Positions 41,790 to 51,182 are shown, counted from the first letter of the stretch. The stretch: 64,000 nt of DNA from an uncultured Roseburia sp. (GCA_934317215.1 CAKREH010000011.1:35631-99630); one strand, 5' to 3'. Notes: a model not told the origin generated them from the sequence alone. Translations and numbers: made by a program.

Positions 41790-41813
41790 TCCCTCTTTTT
41801 ATAAATATTTTTT

Positions 41814-43001
41814 TTAAGCTTTCTTTTCATTTCCAAGAAGAATGTTCATATATTTCGCATACGCAGCAAAAGCGGACGGAATAGCATATTTTTCTTTTGC
41901 ATCTTCTGCTTCCACAAATAATAATCCATCTGCACGATTTTTTTTACACTGCACCTGTGGATGCATTTCCGGCTCCTCTACACGGACTGCATAACCTGTC
42001 ATGTGCCATTCGATATGGGAAAAAATATGTTTCGCCTCACCTAACGGCTGAATACGGATCGGTGCATACCCCATCTCTTTTACCAGGGAAAGTACTTCCT
42101 CCTGTCCCATATTTCCTTCCACATTCGGAAGCTCATACAGTCCTGCCAAAAGTCCCTTTGCCGGTCTTTTCCGGATTGCAACCTTCTCATCATCCCTTAA
42201 AATCAATACCGTTTTTTCCTCGATCTTTCGCGGTTTTGCCTTGCTCTTGACTGGTATCTGTCCGATCAGTTCCTGTTTTTTTGCCTCACAAAAATCCTTC
42301 CATGGACATTCGGTACAAAGCGGTGCTCCATTTGGCACACAGATCGTTGCTCCAAGTTCCATGAGTGCCTGGTTAAACGCACCGGCAAGATTCTGATGAT
42401 ATACCTTTGCCCTCAGATCATCTGCATCCTCCATCCATGGAAATACTTTTTTTTCATTTCTGCCGTCTGCCCCATGCATCAATTCTTCTAATAATTTTTC
42501 CATCTCATTACGGAATGACTGTTTCATGATATCCGTATCATCCGCAGAAACGCGCGTTAAAACACGGAGCACATTTCCATCGACCGCCGGAACCGGGATT
42601 CCGTATGCGATAGATGCGACCGCTCCCGCTGTATAATGACCGATCCCCTTTAGTTTCAACAGCTTCTCATAATCTGCCGGAAGTTGTCCACCATAATTTT
42701 CCACAACTTCCACAGCCGCTTTTTGCATGTTCCTGACACGGTTATAATAACCTAACCCCTCCCAAAGCTTTAAAAGTTCATCCTCCGGACACACTGCAAG
42801 TGCCTTTGCATCCGGCAGTGCCGTGGTAAACCGCTCAAAATACGGCTTTACCGCCTCCACTCTCGTCTGCTGGAGCATGATCTCCGAAACCCACACCCGG
42901 TATGGTGTCGGCTCCTCTCGCCATGGCAATACACGGGCATGATTTAAAAACCATTGCAATAATGGGGATACCAGTTGCTTTAAGTCGTAATCTTTTAACA
43001 T
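41814..43001 (-). CDS. mutY: A/G-specific adenine glycosylase MutY
   Basis: Removes adenine mispaired with 8-oxoguanine. The 395 residues contain the HhH-GPD core: SEIMLQQTRVEAV (catalytic Glu), LKGIGHYTAGAVASIAYGIPVPAVDGNVLRVL (helix-hairpin-helix and catalytic Asp), and an iron-sulfur cluster loop with four Cys in CVPNGAPLCTECPWKDFC. A C-terminal NUDIX-like (MutT-type) recognition domain spans about 255-390. An oxidative-damage repair enzyme in a presumed anaerobe. The upstream ribosome binding site is weak. Confidence 0.95.
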   Translation of the reverse strand: MLKDYDLKQLVSPLLQWFLNHARVLPWREEPTPYRVWVSEIMLQQTRVEAVKPYFERFTTALPDAKALAVCPEDELLKLWEGLGYYNRVRNMQKAAVEVVENYGGQLPADYEKLLKLKGIGHYTAGAVASIAYGIPVPAVDGNVLRVLTRVSADDTDIMKQSFRNEMEKLLEELMHGADGRNEKKVFPWMEDADDLRAKVYHQNLAGAFNQALMELGATICVPNGAPLCTECPWKDFCEAKKQELIGQIPVKSKAKPRKIEEKTVLILRDDEKVAIRKRPAKGLLAGLYELPNVEGNMGQEEVLSLVKEMGYAPIRIQPLGEAKHIFSHIEWHMTGYAVRVEEPEMHPQVQCKKNRADGLLFVEAEDAKEKYAIPSAFAAYAKYMNILLGNEKKA

Positions 43002-43070
43002 GTATGTCTCAAACTTTCTTTGTTATATAGCAGCCTTCATGTCTGCGCTTATTTTTTTCAAACCAGTACC

Positions 43071-44249
43071 TTATTTGAGGTCAAACTGGCTGACAAATAC
43101 TGCAATCTTCTCTAAACATTTCTTAATAATGTCTTTGGAATAAGCATAAGAGCAGCGGATGTAACCCTCTGCACAACTTCCAAATGCATCTCCCGGAATG
43201 ACTGCCACCTTCTGTTCCTGCAGCAGACGGTTACAAAATTCCATGCTGGTAAGTCCTGTTTTTTTGATCGACGGGAATACATAAAATGCACCTTCCGGTT
43301 CTGTCACATCCAGTCCCATATTCCGGAACCCGTCCACCATGATCTTTCGTCTCTCATCGTATTCTTTACGCATCACAGCGATCTCTTCGTCACGAACCGG
43401 ACTCGTCAGTGCTTCAAGCGCCGCCACCTGTGACGTTGTTCCTGCAGACATGGTCGTAAACTGATGGATCTTATTCATATGGAAAACAACTTCCGCAGGG
43501 CCTGCTGCGATACCCATACGCCATCCGGTCATTGCAAATGCTTTTGAAAAACCATTTAATACCACACAACGCTCATACATATCCGGCAGTGCCGCAATAG
43601 ATGCATGCTTTTTACCATAGGTCAGCTCTGCATAAATCTCATCTGTAATCACAAAAATATCATGTGCGGTCACAACCTCACGGATTGCTTCTAAATCCTC
43701 TTTTTCCATGATCGCTCCGGTAGGGTTGTTCGGGAATGAGATCAGCAGTACCTTTGTTTTATCTGTAATTTTATCTTCGAGTTCTTCCTTCGTCAGGCGG
43801 AATTTATTCTCTGCCTTTAACGGGATGGAAACCGGAATGCCGCCACACAATTCCACACACGGAATATAGGAAACATAACAAGGCTCCACAACCAGCACCT
43901 CATCCCCCGGATCTACCAGTGCGCGGAGTGCAAGATCAATCCCCTCACTCGCCCCCATTGTGATCAGAATCTCATTTTCCCTGTCATAAAGAAGCCCAAA
44001 CTTTTCCAGATACTCTGCTGCTGCCGCACGGAGTTCGACCGTGCCGCGGTTGTCCGTATATTTTGTTTCTCCTCTTTTAATCGAAGCAATCGCTGCCTCC
44101 CTGACATGTTCCGGTGTCGGAAAATCCGGCTCGCCGACACCAAGTGACAATGCTCCCTCCATCGTATTTGCAATATCAAAAAAGTCCTTGATCCCTGAAT
44201 CCGGCATCTCTTTTACTACTTTAGATAAGTATGATCTGCTTGTGCCCAT
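43071..44249 (-). CDS. class I/II PLP-dependent aminotransferase
   Basis: A 392-residue fold-type I aminotransferase. SFPNNPTGAIM, VITDEIYAELTY, and NGFSKAFAMTGWRMG (PLP Lys in SKA) are clear, and C-terminal YIRCSYA holds the carboxylate-binding Arg. It resembles PatA/aromatic-amino-acid aminotransferases; the amino donor is not assignable. ATG at 44249 follows AGAGG; an upstream in-frame TTG is unlikely. It is divergent from the crotonase gene. Confidence 0.9.
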   Translation of the reverse strand: MGTSRSYLSKVVKEMPDSGIKDFFDIANTMEGALSLGVGEPDFPTPEHVREAAIASIKRGETKYTDNRGTVELRAAAAEYLEKFGLLYDRENEILITMGASEGIDLALRALVDPGDEVLVVEPCYVSYIPCVELCGGIPVSIPLKAENKFRLTKEELEDKITDKTKVLLISFPNNPTGAIMEKEDLEAIREVVTAHDIFVITDEIYAELTYGKKHASIAALPDMYERCVVLNGFSKAFAMTGWRMGIAAGPAEVVFHMNKIHQFTTMSAGTTSQVAALEALTSPVRDEEIAVMRKEYDERRKIMVDGFRNMGLDVTEPEGAFYVFPSIKKTGLTSMEFCNRLLQEQKVAVIPGDAFGSCAEGYIRCSYAYSKDIIKKCLEKIAVFVSQFDLK

Positions 44250-44344
44250 GGTTTTTCCTCTTTTCTGTGTCTTTGTCAAAATATCATACCACCTATCATA
44301 GCACTTTTTCTACCGAATTTATAGTGAATTTTTCCCATAATCTA

Positions 44345-44373
44345 TTGACAAATTCAGGGAAAAGCTGTACGCT
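44345..44373 (+). promoter_or_regulatory. likely sigma-A promoter of the crotonase gene
   Basis: TTGACA (44345-44350) then TACGCT (44368-44373) with 17-base spacing; ATTAAT and TATATT follow nearby. The -35 is perfect, the -10 is uncertain. Confidence 0.5.
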
Positions 44374-44428
44374 ATTAATAACGTATATTGTTAATTTTTT
44401 ATCAAACTATTCAGGAGGGTTCCAAACG

Positions 44429-45232
44429 ATGAGCGATTTTAACAATTTAAAACTGGAAGTTGCTGAGGAGATTGCTGTTCTTACAATTTCAAGACCAGCA
44501 GCATTAAACGCATTAAACAGCGAGACATTAGACGAGTTAAACACAGCATTAACTGAGATCGAAGCAAGAGACGACATCAAAGTCGTAATCTTAACCGGCG
44601 GTCCTGACAAGAAAGGCAACGAATTCAAATCTTTCGTAGCAGGCGCTGATATTTCTGAGATGGTAAACTTTACCGCAGCAGAAGCAAGAGCTTTCGGTAT
44701 GAGAGCTTCCGTACCATTCTTCAAATTAATGAACATGCGTCAGGTAACTATCGCAGCTGTAAATGGTTTTGCCCTTGGCGGTGGATGTGAGATCTCCATG
44801 GCATGTGATATCCGTATCGCATCTGACAATGCTACTTTCGCACAGCCAGAAACAGGTCTTGGAATCATTCCTGGATTCGGCGGTACACAGAGACTTGCCC
44901 GTTTAGTAGGCATGGGACGCGCAAAAGAGATGATCTTTACCTGTGATTCCGTTGATGCAGCAGAAGCTTACCGCATCGGTCTTGTAAACAAAGTAGTTGC
45001 TCCGGAAGAGTTAATGAACACAGCAAAAGCTATGGCTAAGAAAATCATCTCCAAAGGAAGCTACGCTGTTTCCGTTGCAAAAGCAGCAATCAACAACGGT
45101 TATGATATGGACATCAAGAACGCTGTTGAGATGGAAGCAAACTTATTCGGCGTAACCTGCTCTACTCATGACAAAACAGAAGGTATGACTGCTTTCTTAG
45201 AGAGAAGAGCTGCTGATTTAACAGATTTCTAA
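44429..45232 (+). CDS. crt: enoyl-CoA hydratase / 3-hydroxybutyryl-CoA dehydratase (crotonase)
   Basis: A 267-residue crotonase that dehydrates 3-hydroxybutyryl-CoA to crotonyl-CoA. Motifs: SRPAALNALNSETLDEL, AGADISEM (oxyanion), AAVNGFALGGGCEISMACDIRIA (catalytic Glu), and PETGLGIIPGFGGTQRL (second Glu). ATG at 44429 follows CAGGAGGG; the long in-frame upstream extension has no domain or binding site. Codons are strikingly uniform (TTA Leu, GCA Ala, AAC Asn), indicating high expression. It stands alone with its own promoter and terminator, apart from thiolase, hbd, bcd or etf genes. In some Roseburia-type butyrate producers crt is likewise unlinked, as far as I recall. Confidence 0.93.
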   Translation: MSDFNNLKLEVAEEIAVLTISRPAALNALNSETLDELNTALTEIEARDDIKVVILTGGPDKKGNEFKSFVAGADISEMVNFTAAEARAFGMRASVPFFKLMNMRQVTIAAVNGFALGGGCEISMACDIRIASDNATFAQPETGLGIIPGFGGTQRLARLVGMGRAKEMIFTCDSVDAAEAYRIGLVNKVVAPEELMNTAKAMAKKIISKGSYAVSVAKAAINNGYDMDIKNAVEMEANLFGVTCSTHDKTEGMTAFLERRAADLTDF

Positions 45233-45238
45233 AAAAAC

Positions 45239-45282
45239 ATATCAAAAAAACGGGCTGATGATTCAGTCCGTTTTTTTGATAT
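45239..45282 (+). terminator. intrinsic terminator after crotonase
   Basis: A 15-bp outer inverted repeat (AAAAAAACGG / CCGTTTTTTT core) with inner CTGA-TGAT-TCAG; the T7 run is on the plus strand. It can also act on the minus strand. Confidence 0.92.
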
Positions 45283-45336
45283 ACTCATATTCCAAATTTA
45301 ATGTGCAGGTAATTTCTGATTACCTCTACGCATTTT

Positions 45337-45445
45337 TCACGTCCCCATCAAAACCGACACCACCGGCATTGTGACCACTGCAAGAATTGCCGTGAGTGCA
45401 CCCCCTCTTGCCGCCAGATCATAATTTCCATCATACTGCAATCAT
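45337..45445 (-). pseudogene. possible remnant of an auxin-efflux-carrier type transporter C-terminus
   Basis: The minus strand encodes YDGNYDLAARGGALTAILAV then VTMPVVSVLMGT-stop, about 33 codons. This resembles the last transmembrane helix of AEC-family permeases (a polar segment, then a helix around a TMP turn). An in-frame stop lies just upstream and there is no start. It is best read as a relic; the assignment is by eye and weak. No other gene lies between crotonase and the alcohol dehydrogenase. Confidence 0.35.
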
Positions 45446-45486
45446 CTGCTGTAATAAAACCATACACAAAACTCCATTCTGCCGTA

Positions 45487-46629
45487 CTAAAAATCCACTT
45501 TTCTTCCATAATAGACACAATCCACAAACTTTTTCATATCTTCGAAAGAAACCGGAACAGGATTTACCGTAGTGGATCCTTTCATGGAATTTTCCACCAG
45601 AAACTCATAATCCACGCGGTAAACATCTTCCGCGATTCCGGTATCACGGATACAGGCTGGTATCTTTAATTCCCGCTGCAGTTCTTTTACCTTTTCGATC
45701 ACATCCATGCCTAAAATATGGGACAGCTTTTTATACTTTTCTGCCACTTCGGGATCCTTTTTATTGTAATCCATGGAGTATGGTAAAATCACTGCATTGG
45801 CAAGTCCATGTGCCAGATTGTATTTTCCTCCGAAAGCATGGGACACTCCATGTACGATACCAAGTCCGCTGTTTGAAAATGCCATTCCGGCCATGCACTG
45901 AAAATTATGTACTTTTTCCCTGCTCTCTAAACTTCCGGTTTTCACAGAAACCGGAAGCCACGCGATCAGTCCTTCAACCGCCTCTTTTGAAAGCGCGTAT
46001 GTAAAATCATTTCCGTTCTTGTTAATATAGGACTCAAGTGCGTGTGTCAGCGCATCCATTCCCGTCTCCGCCGCCACGGATGCCGGAAGTGACTTTGGCA
46101 GTGCCGGATCTAAGATCGCCACCTTCGGGCGGATCGCCTCTGTCCGAATGGCAAACTTATACTCTTTTTCCTCATAGGTAATGACTCCCACATGCGTGAC
46201 CTCTGAGGCTGTACCGGAAGTGGACGGAACTGCAACAAACTGTGTCTTTAACGTCAGACTGCTTAAATCATGGTCAAAGACATTGTCAAAATCAAGCTCC
46301 GGGAAATCGTAAAACAACGTCATGATTTTTGCCGCATCAATTGGAGAACCGCCGCCGATTGCAACAACCGTATCCGGTTTCTCCCTCCTTAAACAGGCAA
46401 GTCCCTCCTTTGCCTGCGCAACAGTCGGATTTTTGCTGATGCCGGAATAGACTGTTACCTCACATCCGCTCTCCCTAAGATACTTCTTTGCAGCATCAAT
46501 AACGCCCGTCTGGAACATGGATTTTCCACCGGTCACAATGACTGCTTTTTTTGCACCGAGTTCTTTTAAATAAGACAATGCATTTTCTCCAACCACAAAT
46601 GCCTCTTTTGTAAATACCAGTTTTTTCAT
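45487..46629 (-). CDS. iron-containing alcohol dehydrogenase
   Basis: A 380-residue group III (Fe-ADH) dehydrogenase. NAD-binding GGKSMFQTG and GGGSPIDAAKIM, then GTASEVTHVGVI, TGMDALTHALESYI and metal ligands in GIVHGVSHAFGGKYNLAHGLANAVILPYSM (His residues). It most resembles butanol / 1,3-propanediol dehydrogenase-like enzymes. ATG at 46629 follows AGGAGGCGG; the in-frame extension overlaps the neighbour. It is the last of an 11-gene operon, 19 bases after the DAO gene, so it probably reduces or oxidises an aldehyde made by the pathway. Confidence 0.9.
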   Translation of the reverse strand: MKKLVFTKEAFVVGENALSYLKELGAKKAVIVTGGKSMFQTGVIDAAKKYLRESGCEVTVYSGISKNPTVAQAKEGLACLRREKPDTVVAIGGGSPIDAAKIMTLFYDFPELDFDNVFDHDLSSLTLKTQFVAVPSTSGTASEVTHVGVITYEEKEYKFAIRTEAIRPKVAILDPALPKSLPASVAAETGMDALTHALESYINKNGNDFTYALSKEAVEGLIAWLPVSVKTGSLESREKVHNFQCMAGMAFSNSGLGIVHGVSHAFGGKYNLAHGLANAVILPYSMDYNKKDPEVAEKYKKLSHILGMDVIEKVKELQRELKIPACIRDTGIAEDVYRVDYEFLVENSMKGSTTVNPVPVSFEDMKKFVDCVYYGRKVDF

Positions 46630-46648
46630 GTTCCGCCTCCTGTCTTTT

Positions 46649-47776
46649 TTACGCCTTTGCCGCAAACCGGTCATATTTCAGACCGGAAATATCAATGGAT
46701 GCCTCTTTTCCCATTGCGAGCTCTGCTAAAACCATCGCAGCCGACGGTGCGATACCAAATCCATGACCGGAAAAGGCACACCCAATGACTAAACCTTCCA
46801 GTTCATCCACCCGGTCGATCACCGGGACTCCGTCGGAACAGATGTCATGGCATCCAGCCCAGGTACGCACGATCTTCGTATCATTCAATGCCGGGAAATA
46901 ACCGCCGATCGCACGGCAGATATAGGATGCGGTAATGCTTGTGTTATACATCTGCTGTGGATTTTTTGCATATGTCTCGTGTCCGGAACCGCCACCGAAC
47001 ACAAAGGAACCATGTTTGGTCTGATGTCCGTAAAAGTCTGCTGCCGCTGTGCCAAGCATCTGCCAGAACATCGGCGGCTGTGCCTCTGTGACAATGGTGT
47101 CTGCGATCTTTGGATTCATCGGTATATCGATCCCGACAGAATTTAAGATTGGTCTGCTTCCGATACCTGCTGCAACGACGACCATCTCCGTATCAAATAC
47201 ACCCTCATTTGTAAATACCTTTCTTACCTTTCCTCTGACAAGCCCTAATTTTTCCACTGATATGCCGCTGTAAAACTGCACACCAAGCTGTCTTGCTTTC
47301 AGATAATAAGCAAGTGTCGCAAGCAGCGGATTGGCATGACCGTCTGTCGGACACCAGCTTGCCCCGATGACTTCATCTGACATATATGGACAGATTTTTT
47401 TGATTTCCTGCGCATCGATCATTTTTACATCCAGACCGACTGCGGATGCGTTGTCGGCAAGCTGTTTTAATTTAACCAGGTGCGCTTGTGTTTTTCCGAG
47501 GCGCAGGTTGCCATCCTGATGATACTCCACATCCATACCAAGTTCATCTGAGAGCGTTGGCCAGAGATTTTTTACCCCATATATGGCAAGCGGAAGTTCT
47601 CTTACATCCCTTCCTGACTGGCGTACACCACCGCCGTTTCGTGAGGAACTTCCATTTCCGATCGTGGCATCTTTTTCAAGCACAATGACATCCAGACCGT
47701 TTTTTGCAAGATAATATGCTGTGGCATTTCCGATAATTCCAGAACCGATTACAATTACATCTGCACTTGTTTTCAT
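46649..47776 (-). CDS. FAD-dependent amine/imino-acid oxidoreductase (HcnC / sarcosine oxidase-beta-like)
   Basis: A 375-residue DAO-family flavoprotein. The N-terminal ADVIVIGSGIIGNATAYYLAKNGLDVIVLEK is the FAD-binding fold, followed by NGGGVRQSGRD, and the C-terminal region shows GHGFGIAPSAAMVLAELAMG. It matches the catalytic beta subunit of HcnC, octopine/nopaline oxidase and D-hydroxyproline dehydrogenase complexes, which oxidise C-N bonds. The partner subunits are encoded just upstream. The start follows AGGAACGC after GGAGG. The substrate is unknown. Confidence 0.85.
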   Translation of the reverse strand: MKTSADVIVIGSGIIGNATAYYLAKNGLDVIVLEKDATIGNGSSSRNGGGVRQSGRDVRELPLAIYGVKNLWPTLSDELGMDVEYHQDGNLRLGKTQAHLVKLKQLADNASAVGLDVKMIDAQEIKKICPYMSDEVIGASWCPTDGHANPLLATLAYYLKARQLGVQFYSGISVEKLGLVRGKVRKVFTNEGVFDTEMVVVAAGIGSRPILNSVGIDIPMNPKIADTIVTEAQPPMFWQMLGTAAADFYGHQTKHGSFVFGGGSGHETYAKNPQQMYNTSITASYICRAIGGYFPALNDTKIVRTWAGCHDICSDGVPVIDRVDELEGLVIGCAFSGHGFGIAPSAAMVLAELAMGKEASIDISGLKYDRFAAKA

Positions 47777-47791
47777 AAGCGTTCCTCCAAT

Positions 47792-48925
47792 TTAGTACAT
47801 ATCCGGGGTATCCCAGAGTTTTAAGACTGTTCCGATATCATTTTTTTCCGCATTGGAAAGGACTGCTGCCCCCCATGCCACATCCCACACCGGCATGCCA
47901 TAACATGCACAGGCAAAGGACTGTGTATCTGACGTCCTTTTATATTTTCCGGCAATGACATCCGGCATGCTCCAGATATCCTCACGTTTCATAAGTCCCT
48001 CATGCACATAATCGAGAAAATACATTCCAAGCAGACGGTTTCCGCTGCCATCATTATGACGGAATCCTCCTTCCGGGAATTCCTCACCGCGCTCTAAGAG
48101 GTTGCTCTCATAGATGCCCCAGTTATCAACGACCGGCTGACAGCGGTTCACAAAAAAATCGTCATCCATTTTAAAACGGGAAGATCCCAAAAACAGTACA
48201 CCATCCTTTAAATATTTACTGTTGACTTCCGGGTCTGCACCGGAAGTTCCCATGCTGACAATATCAGAATCTGCGATTGCTTCATCCATCGTGTCACAAA
48301 TGATAACGTCTTTGACCTGCGGACAATTTTCTTTGATAAAATCAGACATACGGTTTAAACTTTCCATCCCTCGGCCTTTTAATTTGACGGTATCAATGGA
48401 AGGCCGTACATCTAAAAATGCCATCAGAGCGGTACGGTTAATTACCCCGGGACCAACTAACGTTACCACCTTTGAATCCTCTCTCGCCAAATATTTTGCG
48501 GCAACTCCGGGTACTGCACCGGTACGCATCGCACTTAAAATGTTTGCAGACATATATGCTGCTGGTGCACCGGTATCCGGATCATTTAAGGTCAGCATCA
48601 GGATAGAACGCGGCAGATTTTTCTTTGGATTTTCGGTATTCGATCCATACCATTTTTCCCCACAGAGATGAAACTTACCGCCAAGATAAGCCGGCATGGC
48701 AAAAAAGCGGCGGTCCGGCGCATTCTTTGGCATCCCCGGAAATGGCGGATCATCCGGAAACGTCAGTGAAATTCCGTGGGAATTATGTAATTTTCCACCC
48801 ATGACATAGTCTCCGCTCCCTAACAATTTATATGCTTCCTCACAGGTTTCCACACATGCATGCATATCTTTGACACCTGCTTTTATCATATCTTCCTCAC
48901 TTAAATAACGAAATTCTATACTCAT
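47792..48925 (-). CDS. ornithine cyclodeaminase / mu-crystallin family protein
   Basis: A 377-residue OCD-type protein. The N-terminal substrate lobe (VETCEEAYKLLGSGDYVMGGK) precedes a Rossmann domain with VTLVGPGVINRTAL, and IICDTMDEAIADSDIVSMGTSG. Family members include ornithine cyclodeaminase, alanine dehydrogenase and ketimine / pyrroline-carboxylate reductases; some annotations call this subgroup 'tyramine oxidase subunit B'. In this operon a cyclic or linear imine reductase or deaminase fits best. Start after AGGAGGCAGC. It sits between the [2Fe-2S] and DAO genes. Confidence 0.82.
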   Translation of the reverse strand: MSIEFRYLSEEDMIKAGVKDMHACVETCEEAYKLLGSGDYVMGGKLHNSHGISLTFPDDPPFPGMPKNAPDRRFFAMPAYLGGKFHLCGEKWYGSNTENPKKNLPRSILMLTLNDPDTGAPAAYMSANILSAMRTGAVPGVAAKYLAREDSKVVTLVGPGVINRTALMAFLDVRPSIDTVKLKGRGMESLNRMSDFIKENCPQVKDVIICDTMDEAIADSDIVSMGTSGADPEVNSKYLKDGVLFLGSSRFKMDDDFFVNRCQPVVDNWGIYESNLLERGEEFPEGGFRHNDGSGNRLLGMYFLDYVHEGLMKREDIWSMPDVIAGKYKRTSDTQSFACACYGMPVWDVAWGAAVLSNAEKNDIGTVLKLWDTPDMY

Positions 48926-48948
48926 AAGCTGCCTCCTTTACTCTTTTA

Positions 48949-49275
48949 TCAGTCTTCGTTTCTGTCATTTGCCAATATCCGCATCTCCATCGGGCGCATC
49001 GGTGCTCTCGCTGTTGCCGGGGTGAGATCTGTCGGTCTTACTCCAAGCTCTCTTGCCATGATTCCTTTGACAACTTTTCCACAGGTCTGTCCCTGACAGA
49101 GCCCCATGCCGTTTCTTAAGTATCTGCGCATCTCTGCGATCGTAAAAATACCCTCATGCACAGCTTTTCGGATTTCTCCTTTTGTGATCTCCTCACAGCG
49201 GCAGACGATAACGTCATCATCTTCCTGTGCGATAAATTCACCGATATCTGCAAAACGATCCTGTAATTTTTCCAT
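48949..49275 (-). CDS. BFD-like [2Fe-2S]-binding subunit
   Basis: A 108-residue small iron-sulfur protein. VIVCRCEEITKGEIRKAV then MRRYLRNGMGLCQGQTCGKVV give the four Cys of BFD-like [2Fe-2S] domains (CxC ... CxxxxC). Such domains are found at the C-terminus of HcnB-like subunits; here it is a separate protein, three bases after the large flavoprotein gene. It is expected to pass electrons within the oxidase complex. GGGGGG precedes ATG. Confidence 0.88.
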   Translation of the reverse strand: MEKLQDRFADIGEFIAQEDDDVIVCRCEEITKGEIRKAVHEGIFTIAEMRRYLRNGMGLCQGQTCGKVVKGIMARELGVRPTDLTPATARAPMRPMEMRILANDRNED

Positions 49276-49278
49276 GAT

Positions 49279-50856
49279 CTATTTCCCCCCTTTGTAAAAT
49301 CTTGCACTCATGACATACTCGGTCGGAACCTTTATGGTCAAAAGACTGGTATGGTCAAATGCTGCAGATGTACGGATATCCACGACTTCCGCCTCACATA
49401 CCACATCCCCCTTCCGGTTTAATGCCATGCCCTTCTCTCCCTTACCCGGGAGCGGCATAAATTCATACGGCATTGTCACCGTACCCATTCCAGGCTCCAC
49501 TTCTTCATTTACAAGAAAGATTGCCTGACCGGAACAGCTTGCCACGCACATACCGCAGCCGATACATTCTGCTGTTTCATCCACATCCGGAAGACTTGTA
49601 ATCTTCTCTCCGATTTTGATACAGCCTTTTTTACATGCATCCTGACAGGGATTACATGGAATGTTCTGCGTACATTCAATGACCGGATGGATTCCTTTTA
49701 TTTTCTTTACACCTGGAAATGTAAGAACCTCATCGCCGAGATAACCGTTTTTTAAAAGATTTTTCGAAACAGGAATTCCCTCTTCCGTCGTCTCAATATT
49801 TTTCCCGCGGTTTTCCGGTGCAAACATTCCCTGGCGCAGACTTGATAACGCAGCTTCAAATCCCTTTACCTTTTCTTCAAATGTATCGCTGTCCACATAA
49901 CTGAAATCGTGTGCCACCGATACACCGGCGATACGTCCTTCGATCATTGCCGAACTTGCTTCCTCAATGCCGGAGACATCTCCCGCCACATAAATGCCCG
50001 GTATGCTGGTTCTTCCATATTCATCACAGGAAGGAACAAAACCTGCTTTTTTCGGGTTGTCCTCCATTGCACAGCCTGCCATCTCCGCGAGCTGACTCAT
50101 CGGATTCAATCCGACTGCAAGACATACCGTGTCAACGTCAAAGTGTTTTTCCGTTCCTTCTATAAAATGAAAACTGCTGTCTACCTCTGCGATCGTAACA
50201 CCTGTCACACAGTCAGTCCCCTCGATTTTTTTTATGGTGTGGGAGAGATAAAACGGAACACCGCATCTTGACACCTTCGCCGCATGTACACCGTAACCAC
50301 CGATCTTAGGAGCCGCGTCCACAAGTGCCACGACCTCACAGCCTGCCTGCAGTAACTGAAAACTTACCACCAATCCTACATTTCCGCTTCCAAGCATCAG
50401 GATCCGTTTTCCCGGCTGTACATGATGCAGATTCATCATTGTCTGTGCTGCACCGGCCCCGATCACACCCGGCAGTGTCCATCCCGGAAAATTCACAACT
50501 GCCTCCGAGGCGCCGGTTGCAATAATGATGGCATCCCCTTTCACATGCTTTATTTCTTCACCAATTCTGACATTGACTTCTTTTTCCTGATAAATTCCGA
50601 CGACCGTTGCGTTTAATTCCACGTCAACTCCGGCTTCCTCAGCTTCTTTTAAGAGATCCTCGCCAATCTTAAATCCCCTGATTTTTGCCTTGTGTTCTTT
50701 CGAACCAAAGAATTTGTGGATCTGTTTAAAGAGCTGTCCTCCCGGACGTGCATTTTCATCAAATACAATGACATTCATTCCTGCCTTAGAAGCTTCTATT
50801 GCCGCGGACAGACCAGCCGGTCCTGCACCGATTACGATCAATTCATACCTTTTCAT
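49279..50856 (-). CDS. FAD/NAD(P)-binding and 4Fe-4S oxidoreductase subunit (HcnB-like)
   Basis: A 525-residue flavoprotein. The FAD fold YELIVIGAGPAGLSAAIEASKAG is at the N-terminus. A second dinucleotide site is KRILMLGSGNVGLVVSFQL (about 158). The C-terminal 130 residues carry two ferredoxin-like clusters: CTQNIPCNPCQDACKKGC and CIGCGMCVASC. This combines an HcnB/OoxA-like alpha subunit with an added 4Fe-4S module, suited to passing electrons to ferredoxin or another anaerobic carrier. It overlaps the 2Fe-2S gene upstream by four bases. Confidence 0.88.
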   Translation of the reverse strand: MKRYELIVIGAGPAGLSAAIEASKAGMNVIVFDENARPGGQLFKQIHKFFGSKEHKAKIRGFKIGEDLLKEAEEAGVDVELNATVVGIYQEKEVNVRIGEEIKHVKGDAIIIATGASEAVVNFPGWTLPGVIGAGAAQTMMNLHHVQPGKRILMLGSGNVGLVVSFQLLQAGCEVVALVDAAPKIGGYGVHAAKVSRCGVPFYLSHTIKKIEGTDCVTGVTIAEVDSSFHFIEGTEKHFDVDTVCLAVGLNPMSQLAEMAGCAMEDNPKKAGFVPSCDEYGRTSIPGIYVAGDVSGIEEASSAMIEGRIAGVSVAHDFSYVDSDTFEEKVKGFEAALSSLRQGMFAPENRGKNIETTEEGIPVSKNLLKNGYLGDEVLTFPGVKKIKGIHPVIECTQNIPCNPCQDACKKGCIKIGEKITSLPDVDETAECIGCGMCVASCSGQAIFLVNEEVEPGMGTVTMPYEFMPLPGKGEKGMALNRKGDVVCEAEVVDIRTSAAFDHTSLLTIKVPTEYVMSARFYKGGK

Positions 50857-51182
50857 ACTGTACTCCCTTCCTGCGCCGTTTTTTCTGTTCCAACACCATA
50901 CTGCGTCTCCACCACCATTCCCTGTGCAAGCGGTGTGATACAGGTGCGGACATTAATTTTCCCATCCACCACCATAACGCAGTCGGTACATCTTCCGATT
51001 GCACAGAAAATTCCGCGCGGACTTCCTTTTTTTGTGTGTCTGTGTACCATTACACCTGCCGCCTTAAGTGCTGCTGCAATCGGCTCCCCCTCATAACCCT
51101 CTAACTCTTTTCCATCATAGGTAAATGTCACTTTTTTCCGTTCTTCAGTTTTTCCAAGTACCGGATGTTCTTCTATTCTCAT
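50853..51182 (-). CDS. [2Fe-2S]-binding subunit (HcnA / hydroxyproline-dehydrogenase gamma-like)
   Basis: A 109-residue protein. A small ferredoxin-like domain has GEPIAAALKAAGV and the cluster FCAIGRCTDCVMVVDG ... TCITPL, with Cys spacing like HcnA and the small subunits of sarcosine/hydroxyproline oxidases. A long upstream in-frame extension exists, but ATG at 51182 follows AAGGAGG and starts the conserved part. It overlaps the large flavoprotein gene by four bases, indicating fixed stoichiometry. Confidence 0.87.
   Translation of the reverse strand: MRIEEHPVLGKTEERKKVTFTYDGKELEGYEGEPIAAALKAAGVMVHRHTKKGSPRGIFCAIGRCTDCVMVVDGKINVRTCITPLAQGMVVETQYGVGTEKTAQEGSTV

Noticed and set aside
44231..44428. 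N-terminal extension of the crotonase
   Set aside because: It has no family similarity or ribosome binding site and covers the promoter; ATG at 44429 has AGGAGG.
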